A stretch of DNA of 42,285 bases from Didymodactylos carnosus. Lineage: Eukaryota; Rotifera; Eurotatoria; Philodinida; Philodinidae. Positions 20,998-41,658 of the stretch are shown here, piece by piece. The notes beneath the pieces were generated by a model. That model saw only the letters and a list, made by a program, of their open reading frames with translations. It made no database searches and had not been told where the DNA came from. The first letter of the stretch is position 1. Every line of letters starts with the position of its first letter. Location of the stretch: assembly GCA_905250885.1 (NCBI GenBank), contig CAJNOQ010000733.1, positions 1 through 42,285 of the forward strand. Direction: 5' to 3'. Made by a program: the position numbers and the translations under genes.

Positions 20998-23760
20998 CCT
21001 GTTATTAAGTTGCTAGTTTCTTTTAGATCAGTTGTGATCATGTTCTTAACTTTTATGATGTGAAAGCGTCCATGTGCTTTCTCGTTGCCTCTCATTCTTT
21101 CGTCTTGCATAAAGATGAAATTGATTCTTATATGATTTCTATCACTCATTTTAAAAAATTAATACAAAAAGAGGAAACAATGAAATATTAGTAAGTACTA
21201 ATAATGTTAGTAAAAAAAATAGATCTACAAACTACTACACTTCATATTGAAAAAACTCAAAAACCGTGGATTCACGATACATCAGACTATTGATAGTGTT
21301 TTCTGCTAATTTCATCTAGACATTACTGAAAATAAATTAGGAGCAGTTAACTATAAGATGCTAACATGCACTATACAATGGTGTATTCCGATCTGGAATA
21401 ATTCACTCTTGGCTCGATTTTGTCGAGTTTTGCCTGAATTAGACGACATAAGTAAGGATGGCACTAGAAAATGTCTTTGAGGTAAATTTGATGAGAGCAA
21501 GTTTTTACAAAAACAAAGCAGATGAATAAGAAGCTGAGAAATGAGTAATCACAACAAAATAGTTAAAAGAGATATGAAAATAGGCGTGTTTATCTGTTGC
21601 AGATTCCAAAGATAGAAAAATAATTTTTTATAGCAACACACACTGTATGAGAAAACACTAGGAAAAACTTATTCACCATGCGTGAACGATAGCAGCGAGG
21701 AAAGTAATTTTAGCGGACGATAAGTATCTTGGATATCTGAATACTGCCAGAAGCTGTTCTACCAAGTCTGATTAGAAAGAAACGGCCAAGACATATTTTC
21801 TGTCCAAAGGATGCGAAACACGCGCGAATAAGTCATTATTACTCCTAAATGAAATTAATTTTTTTGTTAGCTATCGATAATACGTTAAGTAAAAAAACTT
21901 TATTCATCATAAATTTTTATCCGCAAAAGATTGTTAATATTCAAACATACTTTGACTCATCAAATTGTTTACTATCTTATTTAATCACCAATAAAAGATC
22001 ATAACCAATCCTGAATGAATGAAAGATCTCATTTTGGAACACTTCTTTTTTAAGAATGTGACGATTTGGTTTTTATGTGTGATTTTTTAACTAAATTTTA
22101 CATATAATTCTGTATAATAGATAAAATTTTTCCAGAAGACTTGTTACTGGTATGTAGTGAAAGCTTTCAACTGGTTTATCTTTTTTGACTGAAGTTGATA
22201 GTCAAATAATGGATGCAAGAAACAAAATATCCGTTTGTGTACCAAAAACTTGTTTCACCTGGTTTTTTGTTTACTTCGAATTTATCGTAATTTCAAACAC
22301 ATTTTCATCACGATAAATTATATCAAATTTATCGGGTAACTTTAATTCGACAAAAAATCTCAGTTTAGAATTTAGAAAGTTTATTAAACATATGTTTCGA
22401 TTGGTTAGTAGTAGACAAGTGATGTGCATTATTTTGTGTATTTTTTGTGTTCAGGTGTATAGTTTACTCCTTTATTTAATAGTATTTTAACATAACTGGT
22501 AAAACTAATTTTAATCCAAGAGTATTATGATGATTTACAGTAGATTTTATGCACAAAATATTGATATAAGGAAACAGGTAGGTTTATTATAAAGCTCTAA
22601 TGATCAATTTGTTTGAATAATGATTATTGTTCTTACAATGAAAATCACGTTCGAGAAATTTTTTTGTCGTTTTTATTCCCTATTAGGGACGATCTCATCA
22701 ATTATCTGCCTTTGATATCTTATAATAGGATGATTTCGATAGATAATGATGATTTTCATAATTCATATATGAAAATCTCTATCTGAATAAAGAAAAGAAA
22801 TTATTTTTCTAGGCAATAGAAAGAACAAACAAATACCTTTTATAGTACAACAAAAACAAAATTTTTTTGTTGACCCTATAACATATGTTCTTCGAAAGTG
22901 ATGGTGTTAGTAGTGTGATAATGAGAAATACGTATGTACATATCATTCATTATTTGTCTTATTCTTGCGTTAACTTTTACGTCATGTTGTTTGTAAATAA
23001 AAGGCGTCAGTAAAATACTGACATCGATAATCAATTGACACAGCATGAAATAAATACCTTGAGATTGACGATGAAAGAGAAAGTTTTGATGGAAAAACAA
23101 AGATGTCAAATGAGCTTTACAATTTCTGGTGCTTTTGTATCTACTCGATTTTGATAGAGAACCTGTTTAACGAAATAGAGTATGGTATGTTTAAAGATGA
23201 TATAATTTCTTTGTACTGTTAAATTTAAGTTCTTCTTGTTCCAATATTTTATCGTAACGTGATGAGAAAAAAAATGTTCAAAGCCCACAACAGAGATTCA
23301 TCATGGTACATTTAGATGTAACCAGACTGTAGGGCTTCGTCGAGTTATCTACGTGCAGACAAGTTTTCAGGTATAATAAACATAATTTCACAGAACTAAC
23401 AGAAAATTGATTTTAGTCAGCTAAGAATTCTTGAGATTTTTTTTCTTCTTGTTTTCGAATCGAGGTGAATTATCTGGAAAGATTCCCTCATGAGCGTAAC
23501 ATTTAATTATAGTGAGGTCGTGTAAGGACTTGTGATTCAGATAGGATCATAAACTCCAGATGCAATAGGAGTACTCTAAGGCAATAACGGAACCAAAGTT
23601 GGTTCAATAAGCAGAAATTATACTGGTTAGTAAATGAAGTACATAACAATAAAGAGTAAGCAAATCCAGTAAATATGTTTGTCAATCTGATCTATAATTA
23701 TCCAGAATAATGGTATAGAGATTGACATCAACCGACTATACCTTGAATCGATGTTTTCAC
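20998..23760. other. Intergenic region with no recognised gene
   Basis: The part next to 20998 should hold the promoter of the minus-strand oxidoreductase; I see no specific element. The rest is AT-rich with only short chance ORFs. Three copies of aatttatcg in alternating orientation occur at about 22278-22335, forming a small 9-bp hairpin. Confidence 0.4.
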
Positions 23761-23764
23761 TTTT

Positions 23765-23787
23765 TCTCTCTCTCTCTCTCTCTCTTT
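23765..23787. repeat. (TC)n microsatellite
   Basis: About eleven perfect TC units lie in a longer pyrimidine-rich stretch. Confidence 0.9.
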
Positions 23788-26700
23788 GATTTTTCCTCTT
23801 TACTCACATAGAAAAATGAAAAGGAAATGTTGATGACAACAAGAGCCTCCTTCTAGAGACGACCAAATCTATTTAGAACAATATGATGTCATCGTATTAT
23901 TATATATTAAAATCTGTATACCAATATAAAGAAGTAAAGTGGCGGTACTGATAAGTCTTCCTTTTCTTTCTCTAGCCGTTTTTTTTTTATATCGATAGGC
24001 TGAAGTACAAGATAAGTCATTGTCTTCACGGATATTCTAAAAAACTATTTTCCATCATAAAAACACACATATACCCATTATTATTGGTTTACAATATAAT
24101 TATAGAGAGCAATAGAGAATAAAAGAAATTGGGTCTCTTTTTTTTTATTTAATGATAAATATATAAGTGTGGTTAGATACACAACACATACAAAAATCAT
24201 ACATTCATCAATTCTTGTCACTGATTTTCATGTCGCCAAAAAAGAACAATTTATATAATAGAAGGAGATGAGATGTAAAAAAACATGAATATATATGACA
24301 TATGTTCGCATCGTAGTGTCGTTGTAGCTGTCGTGTTGTTAGTAATAGTAATAATAAACGAACAATAATAGTAATAATAATTTTTTTTGAAAATGAGAAT
24401 TCTTCGAATACCGATTACTGGTAGGAAAGTTGTCGTACAGAAACAGGTTATTAACGTAAATTTTTATCATAATAGAGAAAAAAAATACTGAGAAAATCGT
24501 TATTACAAACGATCATTGTTGCTCTTCAAAACCAAATGTCAAAAACAAAAAGATGTTTTTAATGCAAATACTATCATGTACTAAAGTTAGATAGAGGGTA
24601 TTGATTTTTAGTGTTACAATCAATCATTTTAGCATTTTAAAAGTAAATGCTTCTAAAAATGATTGCCTATTACTAGTAGCTAGTAAATTTTAATACCATT
24701 TTCGTTTGTACATATATTTTATGAGATAAACGGTCAACTTCTTACGATGATTACCAAATAATCTGATGCTACTCTCCATTTTAAAATAGAATGTTAACAG
24801 TTATATTTTTCTGAATATCTCTAGAACGGTGAAAGTTAGAGAGTTCGGATTCTTACCATTTTTTTTTACAGAAAACTGTACTCTATCTTCTGCCGGTGTT
24901 ATATATCTCGATTTTCCGATAGTGCACGTGTTGATTGAAAAAAAGATGAAGTTATCACGTGTTGAAACCAGAATAGATTTTAAATTCTAAGACTATAGTG
25001 GAATAAGCCGAAATATCCTCTATAAAAGTAAGCAAATCCACAAAATTGTGTTTCATATGATTTTAGTAGCACATTTCTGAGATACATGTATCTATCTCAT
25101 TCTTTTGCATTCATACGATCTAAAGAATATATGGATATACAGGTTAGTGAACACTTTTAATCCTGTGACAATGATAATTTTCAGAAAAATTCTAAAGAAA
25201 CGTAGTCAACTAGTTTTGAAGAAAGTGTCGTATTTTTAGCTGTAAACAGACAAAAGTGAAAAACTGACATCTCACTTAAAATCTAACTAAACTACTTGAA
25301 ACATTCAGAAAATATTCTATTTTAGTTAATTTGTCTATTGTCAAAATAAAAAACATTTTTTTCTTATCCATAGATTTTGTTTGATGTTCGTCATTCTTTG
25401 GTACTCTGTGTATTCACCCTAGTAGGATTCCTGCTTCGTTTCGCACCAAGAATGTAGCTACATCTTAGCGCGATCTTGACAAGAAATTAGAAAATTTTTA
25501 GAATAATCGCTATTGCGATCCCGCCTAATCTTTATCTTTTTCCAGTGTAACGAAAATTTCACTATCTTGACATGAAAATATTTTGACGATATCGTGCTGA
25601 AATCACATAAGAATCGCGATAAGATTGAAAGAGGATCTCCTAGTGAAAGCATCTTAATGGCATCACGACACGATTATGCAAAGATTCCTGTACTATCAGA
25701 ACTAAGTTGCATTTGGGCTAAGGGGACTTTTATGCAATATGTCTGTTTCAGCTATCTTCTTAAGACATAATTATAATTAGGCTTTCACTGTGCATATCGT
25801 TTACCTGCGAAGGCAAACGATACAGGAAAAGTCATTTCTAACTCAGGATAATTCAAAGTGAGCATACAGCAAATGCGTCTTTCTGCCACTTCAACTTTAA
25901 ATTCTTCCGTTATCTATTGTTACACTACTGAACTGTTTTGATGTAATTTTTGACATAATATGGTATATTTTTTAAACTCCTGTTATATTTATTAAGCTAT
26001 CTCTTCATTATATTTCTCAGTTTTGGTTTGTCATGTTGTCAGACTTTGTTCTTAAAATAAAAGTGAAATTAAAGCTAATGTCTTCTTGATTCACTTGTGA
26101 GTTTTACCGATAAGGTAATATCTGTCGTATGTGAAGAAAACATTCACCCTATCAGAGAATGCGTATCCGCAGATACTAGACGCCAATATCGGTTCGTTGC
26201 TAGAGCCAATCTAACATCCTGTGAATGAGGCGGTATAGCTTGGTACCCAATCCTCCCTGCGTTAAACAGAATCGAACTGAATTTCGCTACATCATGAAAG
26301 TCCCCAACGGGAAAACGATCTTACACGTTTCAGGACTCATATTTGCGATGACCGAATGACCATTTCTCACTTTTATGCTTTTTTATTGTCATCTCCCAGA
26401 TCAATCTGGTTAACTGAGCCTATACAATGAAGAGTAGACCTTAGTTTCGGTGCATCATGCTTTTCTTATAATTCCCAAAACTTTTAATGAGATAGTTCAG
26501 TTTTGTGACAAAACATATAGAGTTTGATTTGATTTTTCGTCGTCCTTTTTATCAAATTGCTGTGTTGCTTACTCTGAAGTTAAATATCTAAAGTACTTAG
26601 CTTTTATACCTTTTAATGATCGTTCAATTAAAAAAAAGCAGATTAAAACACGTAAAAAGTAAGAGTAAGAATAATCTTCATCTTCACGGTGTATTAAGAA

Positions 26701-29700
26701 AAATAAATAACTATATAGACAATGTGCATTCTTCTTTTCTTTTTTTTAATAAACAAACATATCGTATAGATACGTTTGATACACAAACACGTCTAGTCTA
26801 TACATAATTCAGTTAAATGAATATACACAATGTGTACATTTGTTTAAGTGAATTATATAAATATACATGTTTTCGTTGTCTGCTATTTATCCGCATTTTA
26901 AGTATTTTCTGCTTTCGCTGTTTTTCCCCGAGTTAAAAATTCGTTTAAACTCATCGTTACCATGCACTAAAATTTTATAATTATTTCTTATCAACGCTAG
27001 AACTGTTTAAACTTATTCATTCTAATCAAAAAATATACAGTCCAAAAATAATGTGTCAATTAAAATTGAGATTTACATTTCTGTTTGTTATTCTCTTGTG
27101 TTTTATTGAGTAAAACTACAAAGTGCTAGAGAAAACATTTTTGTTTTTTGACTCTTTGCGCATGAAAATGGATGAAGTTAGACCATGGAAATGCGTTTCC
27201 ATTTTCTTTTTCTGTATTTCTGACTTGAGCATTTTGCAACTCTGATACACATCTTGATATACATCAATTCTCGATAAAAGAATGAAATAAAAGTTTCAAA
27301 GTAGGTGCTCTCTGTATTTCGATGGATCTCGTAGAGAATTTATTGCGATCTTTTCATGATCTGATCAGGATCCTACCATATTTTAGGACAAAGAAACAAA
27401 ACGAGCTTGTATCAAGAATTTGAACAAGATCGCGATTACAACTATAAGATCGTCATTTTATTTTACCAAGATCAGCAATTTTCGTTACCAGGGTCAAAAA
27501 ATTGTGTTCGTATTTCAGCAAGAATGAAACAGAAATACCACTAGGGCAATCTACTCATTTAAACACGTTCTAGTATCAAAGTAAATTAATCTGCTCGTTT
27601 TTTTCATTCAACATGTGCATTACGTGAACATCGAGATTCATAACACCATGAGAAGATCGAGTACAGTTTTCTGATGAGACTTCGAACTACCTATTTCTCA
27701 CTGTTCTAAGAGATATTCAAAAAAATATAACTGCTGATATTCTATTTTAAAATGCTTAGTCACGTTCCATTAAAATAGCATAAGAATTTATTCAAAATTT
27801 CTTTCAATCTCGTGAACTTGGCTAAATAATATCGTTGTTTCGAGAAAAATGTGAAAAAAAAGTTATCAATTAGTTTTCTCTAGAAGTTTGGTTTAAATAA
27901 TCAATGTACCAGTAAAAAAAAGTCTTTATTAACACGTTCCTTTTTTATTATCAATGAAAAACCTCTATGTCCTGTTCAAACTCAATATAAATGTCAACTT
28001 TGACAACATTTGACACACTTCGTGACTCTCTATCACCGATAAAAGAGCAGTAAAAGAACAGAATTTTTTAATATATAATTTGTTTCATTCTCAAAGAGCG
28101 TTAACGTTTATCGGATCGAAAGTGTTTCCGGTAAGTTTTACATTTCTCAAGATAAAATTATAATTGTATTATACAAAAATATTCAATAATTGAAGAAAAG
28201 TCTTGAACTCTTGAACATGATCATATCTGCCGTTGATCCATGTTAAATAAGACACAATTTTCTAACGATACGTATTTTAAATTGTCCATCATTAAAAACG
28301 AAAAAATGTTTGTGTATATATCATTACATTTGTATCATAGTAGAGTAATATTATTTGCACTTGATCATCGTTAGTAAAATGAGAGTATGCTTCAACAGAA
28401 CACACTGTCTAGATTGATTTAGGCGTTTATTGAAGTTTTATTGATAAGTGTATAACTTGATGACATCGACATACTAAATATCCGATATTTTGTTGTGGGA
28501 ATAAGGTGGAAAAAGAACTAAAACATGTTTTATGCAATAGTAGTATGTAAATCAATTTTATCAAGGCTTTTTTGGATATAAAGAACAGAAAGTATCCAAG
28601 ACTTTCAACGATGAATAAGGTTTTTTTTTTTATCTTTTTACTTCCTTTGCTCTTTGACTTATATTTATGGTACAGTCTAATGATATTAAGAATTTTAGAA
28701 TTAGAAAAAATAAGTCATTTTTGATTTGATAAAAATAATTTCCTGCCTGTTAAATTAATTAAAATAACAAGCCGTGATAAGTAGTAAATTGATGATTTCA
28801 GTTTATTCATGGGTTCATCTAATATTGTTTGTCTATCTATGGTGATGGAGTGTTAATGATTATTAATGATAGTAAAATAAAAAGACATGTTTGCATTTGC
28901 ATTGTCACTATACATAACTGTTAAGATGGTGGAAGAAATAAATCAGTATAGGTTGTTGTTGTTTTTTTTATAATGTTACCACATTTAGGTATGAAGTATT
29001 TGATAAATAATATTTTTATCCTATGACAAGATGTTCTAAATTACATGTGTACCAGTATTTCAAGGACATTTAGTCGGTGTTATGTCAAAAAACTACAGAA
29101 AAATATAAAGTGTAAACGAATAGTTTAACTTTTATTTTTGTTCTTTATATTCTTTAACATAATACTTTGTACATATATCATAATCCGGAATTTTTATAGA
29201 TATTTTTTTTTATTGATGACGCAAAAGCCAACTGTCTTTTTTTTTTCTCTTGTACCAACCACGTTTCTCTCCCTTTCAGTATGTATAGATATATATACAA
29301 GGTTGTTACTGAAAATCATTGATTGCCTGACTCGAGCTCTAAAGACGTACGTACATACGTATATTATTGTGATTGTGAGCTAAGCGATTACAATTGTATA
29401 TTTCTCATTCAAATAACAACAGCCACAACAACAACGAAAGAAAAAAAAAAACAACTAAAGAAAAAGAAAAATAATAAACAGAGAAGGTATAATGGAAAAA
29501 GATTGAAATAATGTGTTGATTTCTTTCTCAATTTTCTTTTTTAACCAAAGACAGTTAGAAAAGAAAGAGAGATGGAAAAGAGACCAACACACTAACTCAA
29601 TCTCCCCTAATAGAGCAAGAAGAGAGATGACACAAGAAAATAGACTGGGACGACTGCTAATATACACATCTATACACATACATTTTCTGTTCTTTTTCTT

Positions 29701-29885
29701 CTTTGTGTTAATGAGGAAATGATTGTGTGTGTGGCGGTGGCGTTTGTGGTGATAAGTTGTACCAATAACAGCCAAAGACATATGTACAAAAAAAATAGTT
29801 TTTTTCTTTTTTGTGGTATATATATTTTTTTTTTATGCCTTACTGACTGACTTTTTGCAACATCATTGTCGATCGTTAAATATCT
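23788..29885. other. Long AT-rich gene-free region upstream of SERCA
   Basis: I find no coding exon with a recognisable family or consistent splice phase. Small structures seen: an imperfect hairpin at about 24621-24666 (caatcatttt...aaaatgattg), a 12-bp palindrome gatacatgtatc at about 25081, and a hairpin with a GCGA loop at 25796-25821. A strong donor-like gtaagt follows gtgtttccg at about 28131 and could end a non-coding first exon. The stretch could hold regulatory DNA of SERCA, but nothing in the sequence proves that. Confidence 0.4.
25796..25821. repeat. Small hairpin with GCGA tetraloop
   Basis: The sequence atcgtttacct-gcga-aggcaaacgat can fold into an 11-position stem with one A/C mismatch and a GNRA-type loop. 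I see no RNA gene around it. Confidence 0.45.
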
Positions 29886-29980
<95 letters not shown>

Positions 29981-30049
29981 GGGGGGGGGGTGGGGGTGGG
30001 TGGTTGGTTTGGTTTTTTTTTTTTTGGTTTTTTTTTTTTTTTTTTTTTT
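29886..30049. repeat. 94-nt G run grading into G/T and then a T run
   Basis: 29886-29979 is an uninterrupted run of G. It is followed by G10, G5, G3, G2, G2 and G2 blocks separated by T runs that grow, ending in T13-GG-T22 at 30049. The run can form stacked G-quadruplexes. ORFs read through it as poly-Gly or poly-Pro are artefacts of the repeat. Its exact length in an assembly is unreliable. Confidence 0.9.
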
Positions 30050-30299
30050 GATGATGAGAATTAATAATAGACGACATATATCTTCTTTTATGAGACGATG
30101 TTCTACTTTGCTCTTCTTCTACCCAACGTATAGCGAACAACAACAATAACAACAACAACAAGAGAAGCTCGTTCGTGCTGTCTGGTATTTCATATTGGCG
30201 TTGCTGTTAAACAAAAATAATAATAACAATAATTGAGCGCAAATAAGTGCAAAATAAAAAAAAGATAAAAAAGCGAACGAAGGAAAAAAAGTTAAACGA

Positions 30300-30350
30300 G
30301 TCAGCGGTATTCCGCCTTGTTGGTTATCACCAATACATTATTTAAGTTAG
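30300..30350 (+). promoter_or_regulatory. Candidate non-coding 5' exon end of SERCA
   Basis: SERCA coding begins 13 nt after a splice acceptor at 32119, so an untranslated exon must lie upstream. Sequence ending aagttag|gtaagt at 30350 has a full-consensus donor. The locally more GC-rich segment before it, including gcggtattccgc, makes it the best candidate. The start of the exon cannot be set. Confidence 0.3.
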
Positions 30351-30427
30351 GTAAGTTTCTTTCATCATTGTGAATGAATCTGCATGCTTAACTGTTCTTG
30401 TGTTATATCAAAACATGATTGAACAAT

Positions 30428-30451
30428 AGAGAGAGAGAGAGAGAGAGAGAA
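30428..30451. repeat. (GA)n microsatellite
   Basis: About twelve perfect GA units, in the proposed first intron of SERCA. Confidence 0.9.
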
Positions 30452-32119
30452 ACAATGTGTGCATTGTGTTTATGCTTATTTAATTTGTAATACAAAGGAT
30501 TATGTCCAAGTACAGTGGCGACAGTTCGGAAATAAAAGAAAACTTCACCTAATATTATTATTATTACAAAGATATAAAAGAAAATTCATTTTATTGTATC
30601 GACTTTGGACCTTATACAAATAAATATCATGAACCATCAACAGGGAAAATTCTCTCTAGAACAATAAATAATCTTAAGAGAATGTTTTATTTAATTTTAT
30701 ATTTATAGAAAAATTTAAAATTAGAGAATATTCATATAATCTACTTGACTTGTATAGTACCTTGAAATATAAGAAATACATGCGTTTTTTCTAATAGATA
30801 AACATCGCGCTTATATCTGATTACACCCAACAACACAATTACACTAGATTAAAAGATAATGTATAACATACATGGCGTTGTAAAAAATGTAGAACGCAAT
30901 ATTCAGATATCATACGTTTAGAATTTTTTTTAAGACAGTGAATGAATACAGATGTTTTTACGTAATTGAATAGACTAATATGTTTTATTTAAGTAGTAAA
31001 AACAGTTTGACAAAGATTATCTTTTTTATTTTATTTCAAAAATCATGATATAGTGTTTTCAGTATGTGGTGACAATATGTGATTTTATGTCGAAAATATA
31101 TACAGATTTTCTTCTGTTTCTTGTTCAGTGACACTCTTATGCAATTAATTAAACTACTAATTCATTTTCTTATTCGTGGATTATCTTCTCTTTTTTTTTA
31201 TTAATCTGTTTTTTTAGCTGTCAAAAGGAAAGTTTTTACGTTATTAAAACAGTATACCCTCAACTGCTGATTGTGTTTTATTCTTCTTTGTCTTTATTCA
31301 TATCAGACCGTCGATATCGTCTATGTGGGTACTACAAGTTCTTAATATAAGAAAGAGTAAGATAGTTTTAAACATTTGATGTTAGAAAATCTGTTTAACA
31401 TTACCAACATCAATCTCATAATGAAGGCTACTACACAATTTCTTAATACAGGCTTTTTTCAATTTTAATTCTAGACCATCATAAAACTGTGTCAAGTCTA
31501 CGTATTATCAATATTTCTTCAGAAATCTGATGAATACCGACCGTCTCTCTTGTTTTACGGACACTATCGATTCCTTTGAAATAGAATAGCCTACAATTTA
31601 TTTATGCGTATGATAAATAGAATACATCAGATATTATCAATCATTCTATTAGAATAGTCATTCCCAAATAACGACATCTTCAGAAGACATCAAATTATCC
31701 TTTATATGGGTTTTTTAAACTCGAGATCTATTGTTGAGTAATATCCTGTTGTTTCTGTTTCATTCGTCTAATATTAAAAAAGTGCATTAATGTGTTAGCT
31801 ACTTTGGGGTAAGGACATCAACCTTTCCATAATGGTTTTATGCTTGAAGAACAAAGAACGGACGCGTGTCCCAGTTTCGACTTTTTTTCTTCTTTTTTTT
31901 CCTTCTTCACAGCTGCATGGTGCATACAGATCCTTATGATTATTAAAAGATGTCTTGCTGCCACAATATATAACAATTTTTAATCTTTTTTATTTTCATA
32001 CAACTCTTTATTGTTCGAGAATAAAAGAGAATATTTGAAATAGTCATAATTGTCGACGTGTTGTACATAACTTACCTTTAAATTGTGTCTAATAAATTAA
32101 AGTGTTGATTCGTTTATAG
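30452..32119. other. Probable first (5' UTR) intron of SERCA
   Basis: AT-rich, with no coding exon seen. It ends in the acceptor cgtttatag at 32119. If the candidate donor at 30351 is right, this is an intron of about 1.77 kb. Confidence 0.35.
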
Positions 32120-32132
32120 ATCACACTAAATT

Positions 32133-38447
<6,315 letters not shown>

Positions 38448-41400
38448 ATAGAACGAGCATGTTTCTGGTTTTTTTTTTATTGAATGAATGAACCCTGTAT
38501 AGTCTGAAAACAGAAAGAATCCGATTCTATAGTATTAAACGAATGATTTATAAAGTGAAAAATGAATGGCTATTAAACATTTTAACTCATTCGTTATACT
38601 ATAGTTTATATTCAATTCTCACGAGGATCTAATCCACCCTCACTAAAAGCGGGATATTTGCATTTCTCTCTAATTTCGTGCATGTAATTTGTTCTCTCTA
38701 TTTTCCTTAATTCTTTCACATATATGCATACTACCGAAGATATAAAGAAACAAAAATAAAACAAAAAAAACAAAAAAAAATTCCCAGCAACCGAAGCATC
38801 CTAAAGTGTTTGTTTGTGTATGAGCGGCGTGCAATTGTAGAATTTTGTTCTCTTTTGCTCTTATGATATTTTTTTGATCTCTCTTCTCTCTCTTTTACGT
38901 TTTTCATTCATATCGAATGTGTTGCTCCTGCCGCTGCATAAAAGCATGTGCCTATAAATTCCACTATCGTATGTTTTTTTTATTTTATTTTGTGTTCGAA
39001 AATAATTTTCCAATGTTTTTTTTTTTTTATACTATTTACTATGCAAAAAACCATCATGAAATTTAAGGAAAAAAAAAGAGTGTTGTGTCGATTATTTCTT
39101 CTAACAGTTAACTTATTTCTTAAGTTATTATTTCTATTAAATAAAAAATCTTTCTTTTTGTTTCTTATTGTTGTTTGTTGTTGTTGTTGTTGTTAATGTT
39201 TCTCAGTTTTTCTTTGTTATTACTACTGATAAAAAAAAAATACAATAGACAAAATATGATAAGTGATTTAAACAAGCATGTTTTGAATGAATTTGCTTGA
39301 AAACCCATTGTATAGAAGTTTGGTGAGTTTCATGCATGAATTTTTCATACTCACACAAATAAATTGTACATAAACAATGAAACGAATCATTGAACTCTTG
39401 TTCTAATGAGAATGTATGAAAGAAGGTAGGTTATTTTTATTTTATTTTTTTACTGAATAAGTAGATAACTGAATGTTGAACTTGTGATTCAAGTAGACTC
39501 AATTTTGCATACAATTTTTCTTTCGGATAAGGATGGATATCAAATGTGTTTAAAGACGGAGATACAATAGTAGAATAGTTTCTACTATATATAGATGTTA
39601 GAGAGATAAACAATTATACTTTTTATTGTTGATCTATTTATATGAGGGTTTTGATAATAGTCATTTTTCAACTTGTTTAGTTTATTTAATGAAAAAAATT
39701 ATAATAGTAATTTTGATTTTACTCTTATTTTTAGTGTCTCCGCGTAATGCTGAAATCAATGAACGTGAAGAGAATTGATAAATTATTTTCTCGTAATATT
39801 TTTTTTTTAAATGTTTTACACATCCTTTTAACCATAAATGACAATCGTCGTTGTAGATGAGCAAGCAACAAAAAATGACAAGACATGTCGTCTATAATGT
39901 GATATAAAAACGTTATCAATTGTCGTCTTCCGTATCACATTTTTTTTATAGGAAAAAAATTTATTTTATTTATGCGCGCATACACCTTGACATTCTACAC
40001 TTAGAAAAAAAAAAAAAGAACAATATAAAACCTAAATTATTATACCGTATTAGTTATTTATTATTTATAATTTCAACATCAACAGAACAGAACACAAAAA
40101 GGGTTTTTATCTTTTATTGTTTGTTTTTGTGTTATTATCATTATTGGTAGAGTAGAGAATACACAAATACAAACACAAATTGATTCCATTTCCCAGAAAA
40201 TACACAAATGCACACACATATTTACCCTTTATATTTTTGTTACCTTCCAAATAGATTTGTTTCAAATGGATGATGAATATATATGTAAAACACAAACACC
40301 CTCAAGGTCTTTTTTTTTTGTATCTATTTGTTTGGTTTTCTTTTTTTCTTCTTTTTTTTTTGATATTATTTTTTCTGTTTCACACAGTTGTTCTCTCTTT
40401 CTTTTTGTCGCCCCTGTGTATCGTAAATACAAGAAGCAAACTAACTTCAAGTCTTGCGATGATAACTAAGGAAAACATAGTAAAAAAAAAAGAAACATCA
40501 ATTCTAACCAAATGCAACTGTTCGAAAAGAGAAGGTTAGCGTCATTGAAATAGAGAGAAATTATGTTTGGTACAACTTGCAAATGATGTATTCATAAAAC
40601 AGCCACGAATGTCTCTAAATCTACTATTGAACAACAAATGAGTATTGTAGTTCAGTTATATATTCAGGATGGAATGTCAACATTCATTAAATAATGTGGA
40701 ACGGAAATCATTCTATTTTAACGAGTTGATCTACGATCTAAAATCTTCAATTTAATATATGAAGACGGAGTATTCTGCAATAGTAATAACAGCTTTAGAT
40801 CTATCTTATGAAAGAAAAAACAACAACTTAGTAAATCAAAATTTTGTAGCTCGCACTAAATGCTGATCATCCAGTAAGTTAAGTCTCTTGATTGTGCGGA
40901 GTTCCTAACATATCGCCTTCACATTTTTTCAACTACGTTATTGAATTTGAATAAAATTTATTCAAAATCGGAGTTTTAAATTATTTATTCTTGATAAGAA
41001 ATATGGTAATGTCAATCAGCATCGTCTAGCTGACGAACACAGGAACAATATGATTATTTTCAAAGAAGTTTATTTTTCAAAATCAAAAATCTTGAGAATA
41101 TTATTCTTCCATCTGTTAGTTTTGGAAACGGATATTTCATAGACAAATTGAACGATAATTACTATCCCATTTCACAATTAAGTGGCTATGGATGGATGTT
41201 TTTTGAATAACACGAGAACGAAAGATGATAGAAAGATGCGATTTTTGCCTTTTTATAGAGACCACTTTACCACATCTTTTAATGTATACGAGATTTTCAG
41301 ATGGTGTATCTGACAGGTGTAAAAAGGCGAAGTCGCAAGATATCGAATCTAAAACGAAACGTTAACTTCAATTAGATGATTAGATAGCCCAAAGTGATAC

Positions 41401-41592
41401 GTAAGTCCGAGGTCGTTAACTAACATGTTTCTCGAACAGTTGAGATTTTATTGAGATCTATCTTAGTCCGTTCAGCTCTGATAACCTTAAAAATAACTCG
41501 AAACATAGAGTTTTGACTACTCACTAGAAATGTTTTTTCAAAATTCGGTGGTACCCCGTTGGACATGCGCGATTCCGGAGGAAAAACCTCGT
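38448..41592. other. SERCA 3' UTR and low-complexity flank
   Basis: A/T-rich sequence with many homopolymer runs; no gene is recognised. A candidate polyadenylation signal (aataaaac) lies at about 38755. A (TTG)n run lies at about 39168-39194. A 21-nt palindrome tttgaataaaatttattcaaa sits at about 40948-40968. The ORFs in this stretch have homopolymer-driven composition (Phe, Lys, Leu) and are not supported. Confidence 0.45.
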
Positions 41593-41658
41593 GGGAGTTC
41601 AGAGAATGCCCGATAGGTTTTTCCTCGCGCGATCCTACCGGGAATTCTCTGAACTCCC
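41593..41658. repeat. GC-rich hairpin, 25-bp arms
   Basis: gggagttcagagaatgccc (41593-41611), extended to 41617, pairs with 41634-41658 with two mismatches around a 16-nt loop. It is more GC-rich than its surroundings and can form a stable stem. Confidence 0.7.

Noticed and set aside
29980-30012. G/T-rich sequence resembling a telomere repeat
   Set aside because: The T spacing changes steadily and no fixed unit recurs, so it is not a telomeric array.
29670-30161. 163-aa minus-strand ORF with a long poly-Pro run, and plus-strand poly-Gly ORFs
   Set aside because: The coding appearance comes only from the G/C homopolymer having no stop in any frame; flanks are low complexity.
38948-40539. Phe/Lys/Leu-rich ORFs in the SERCA 3' flank
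   Set aside because: Composition follows A and T homopolymers; overlapping ORFs occur on both strands with no domain or splice evidence.
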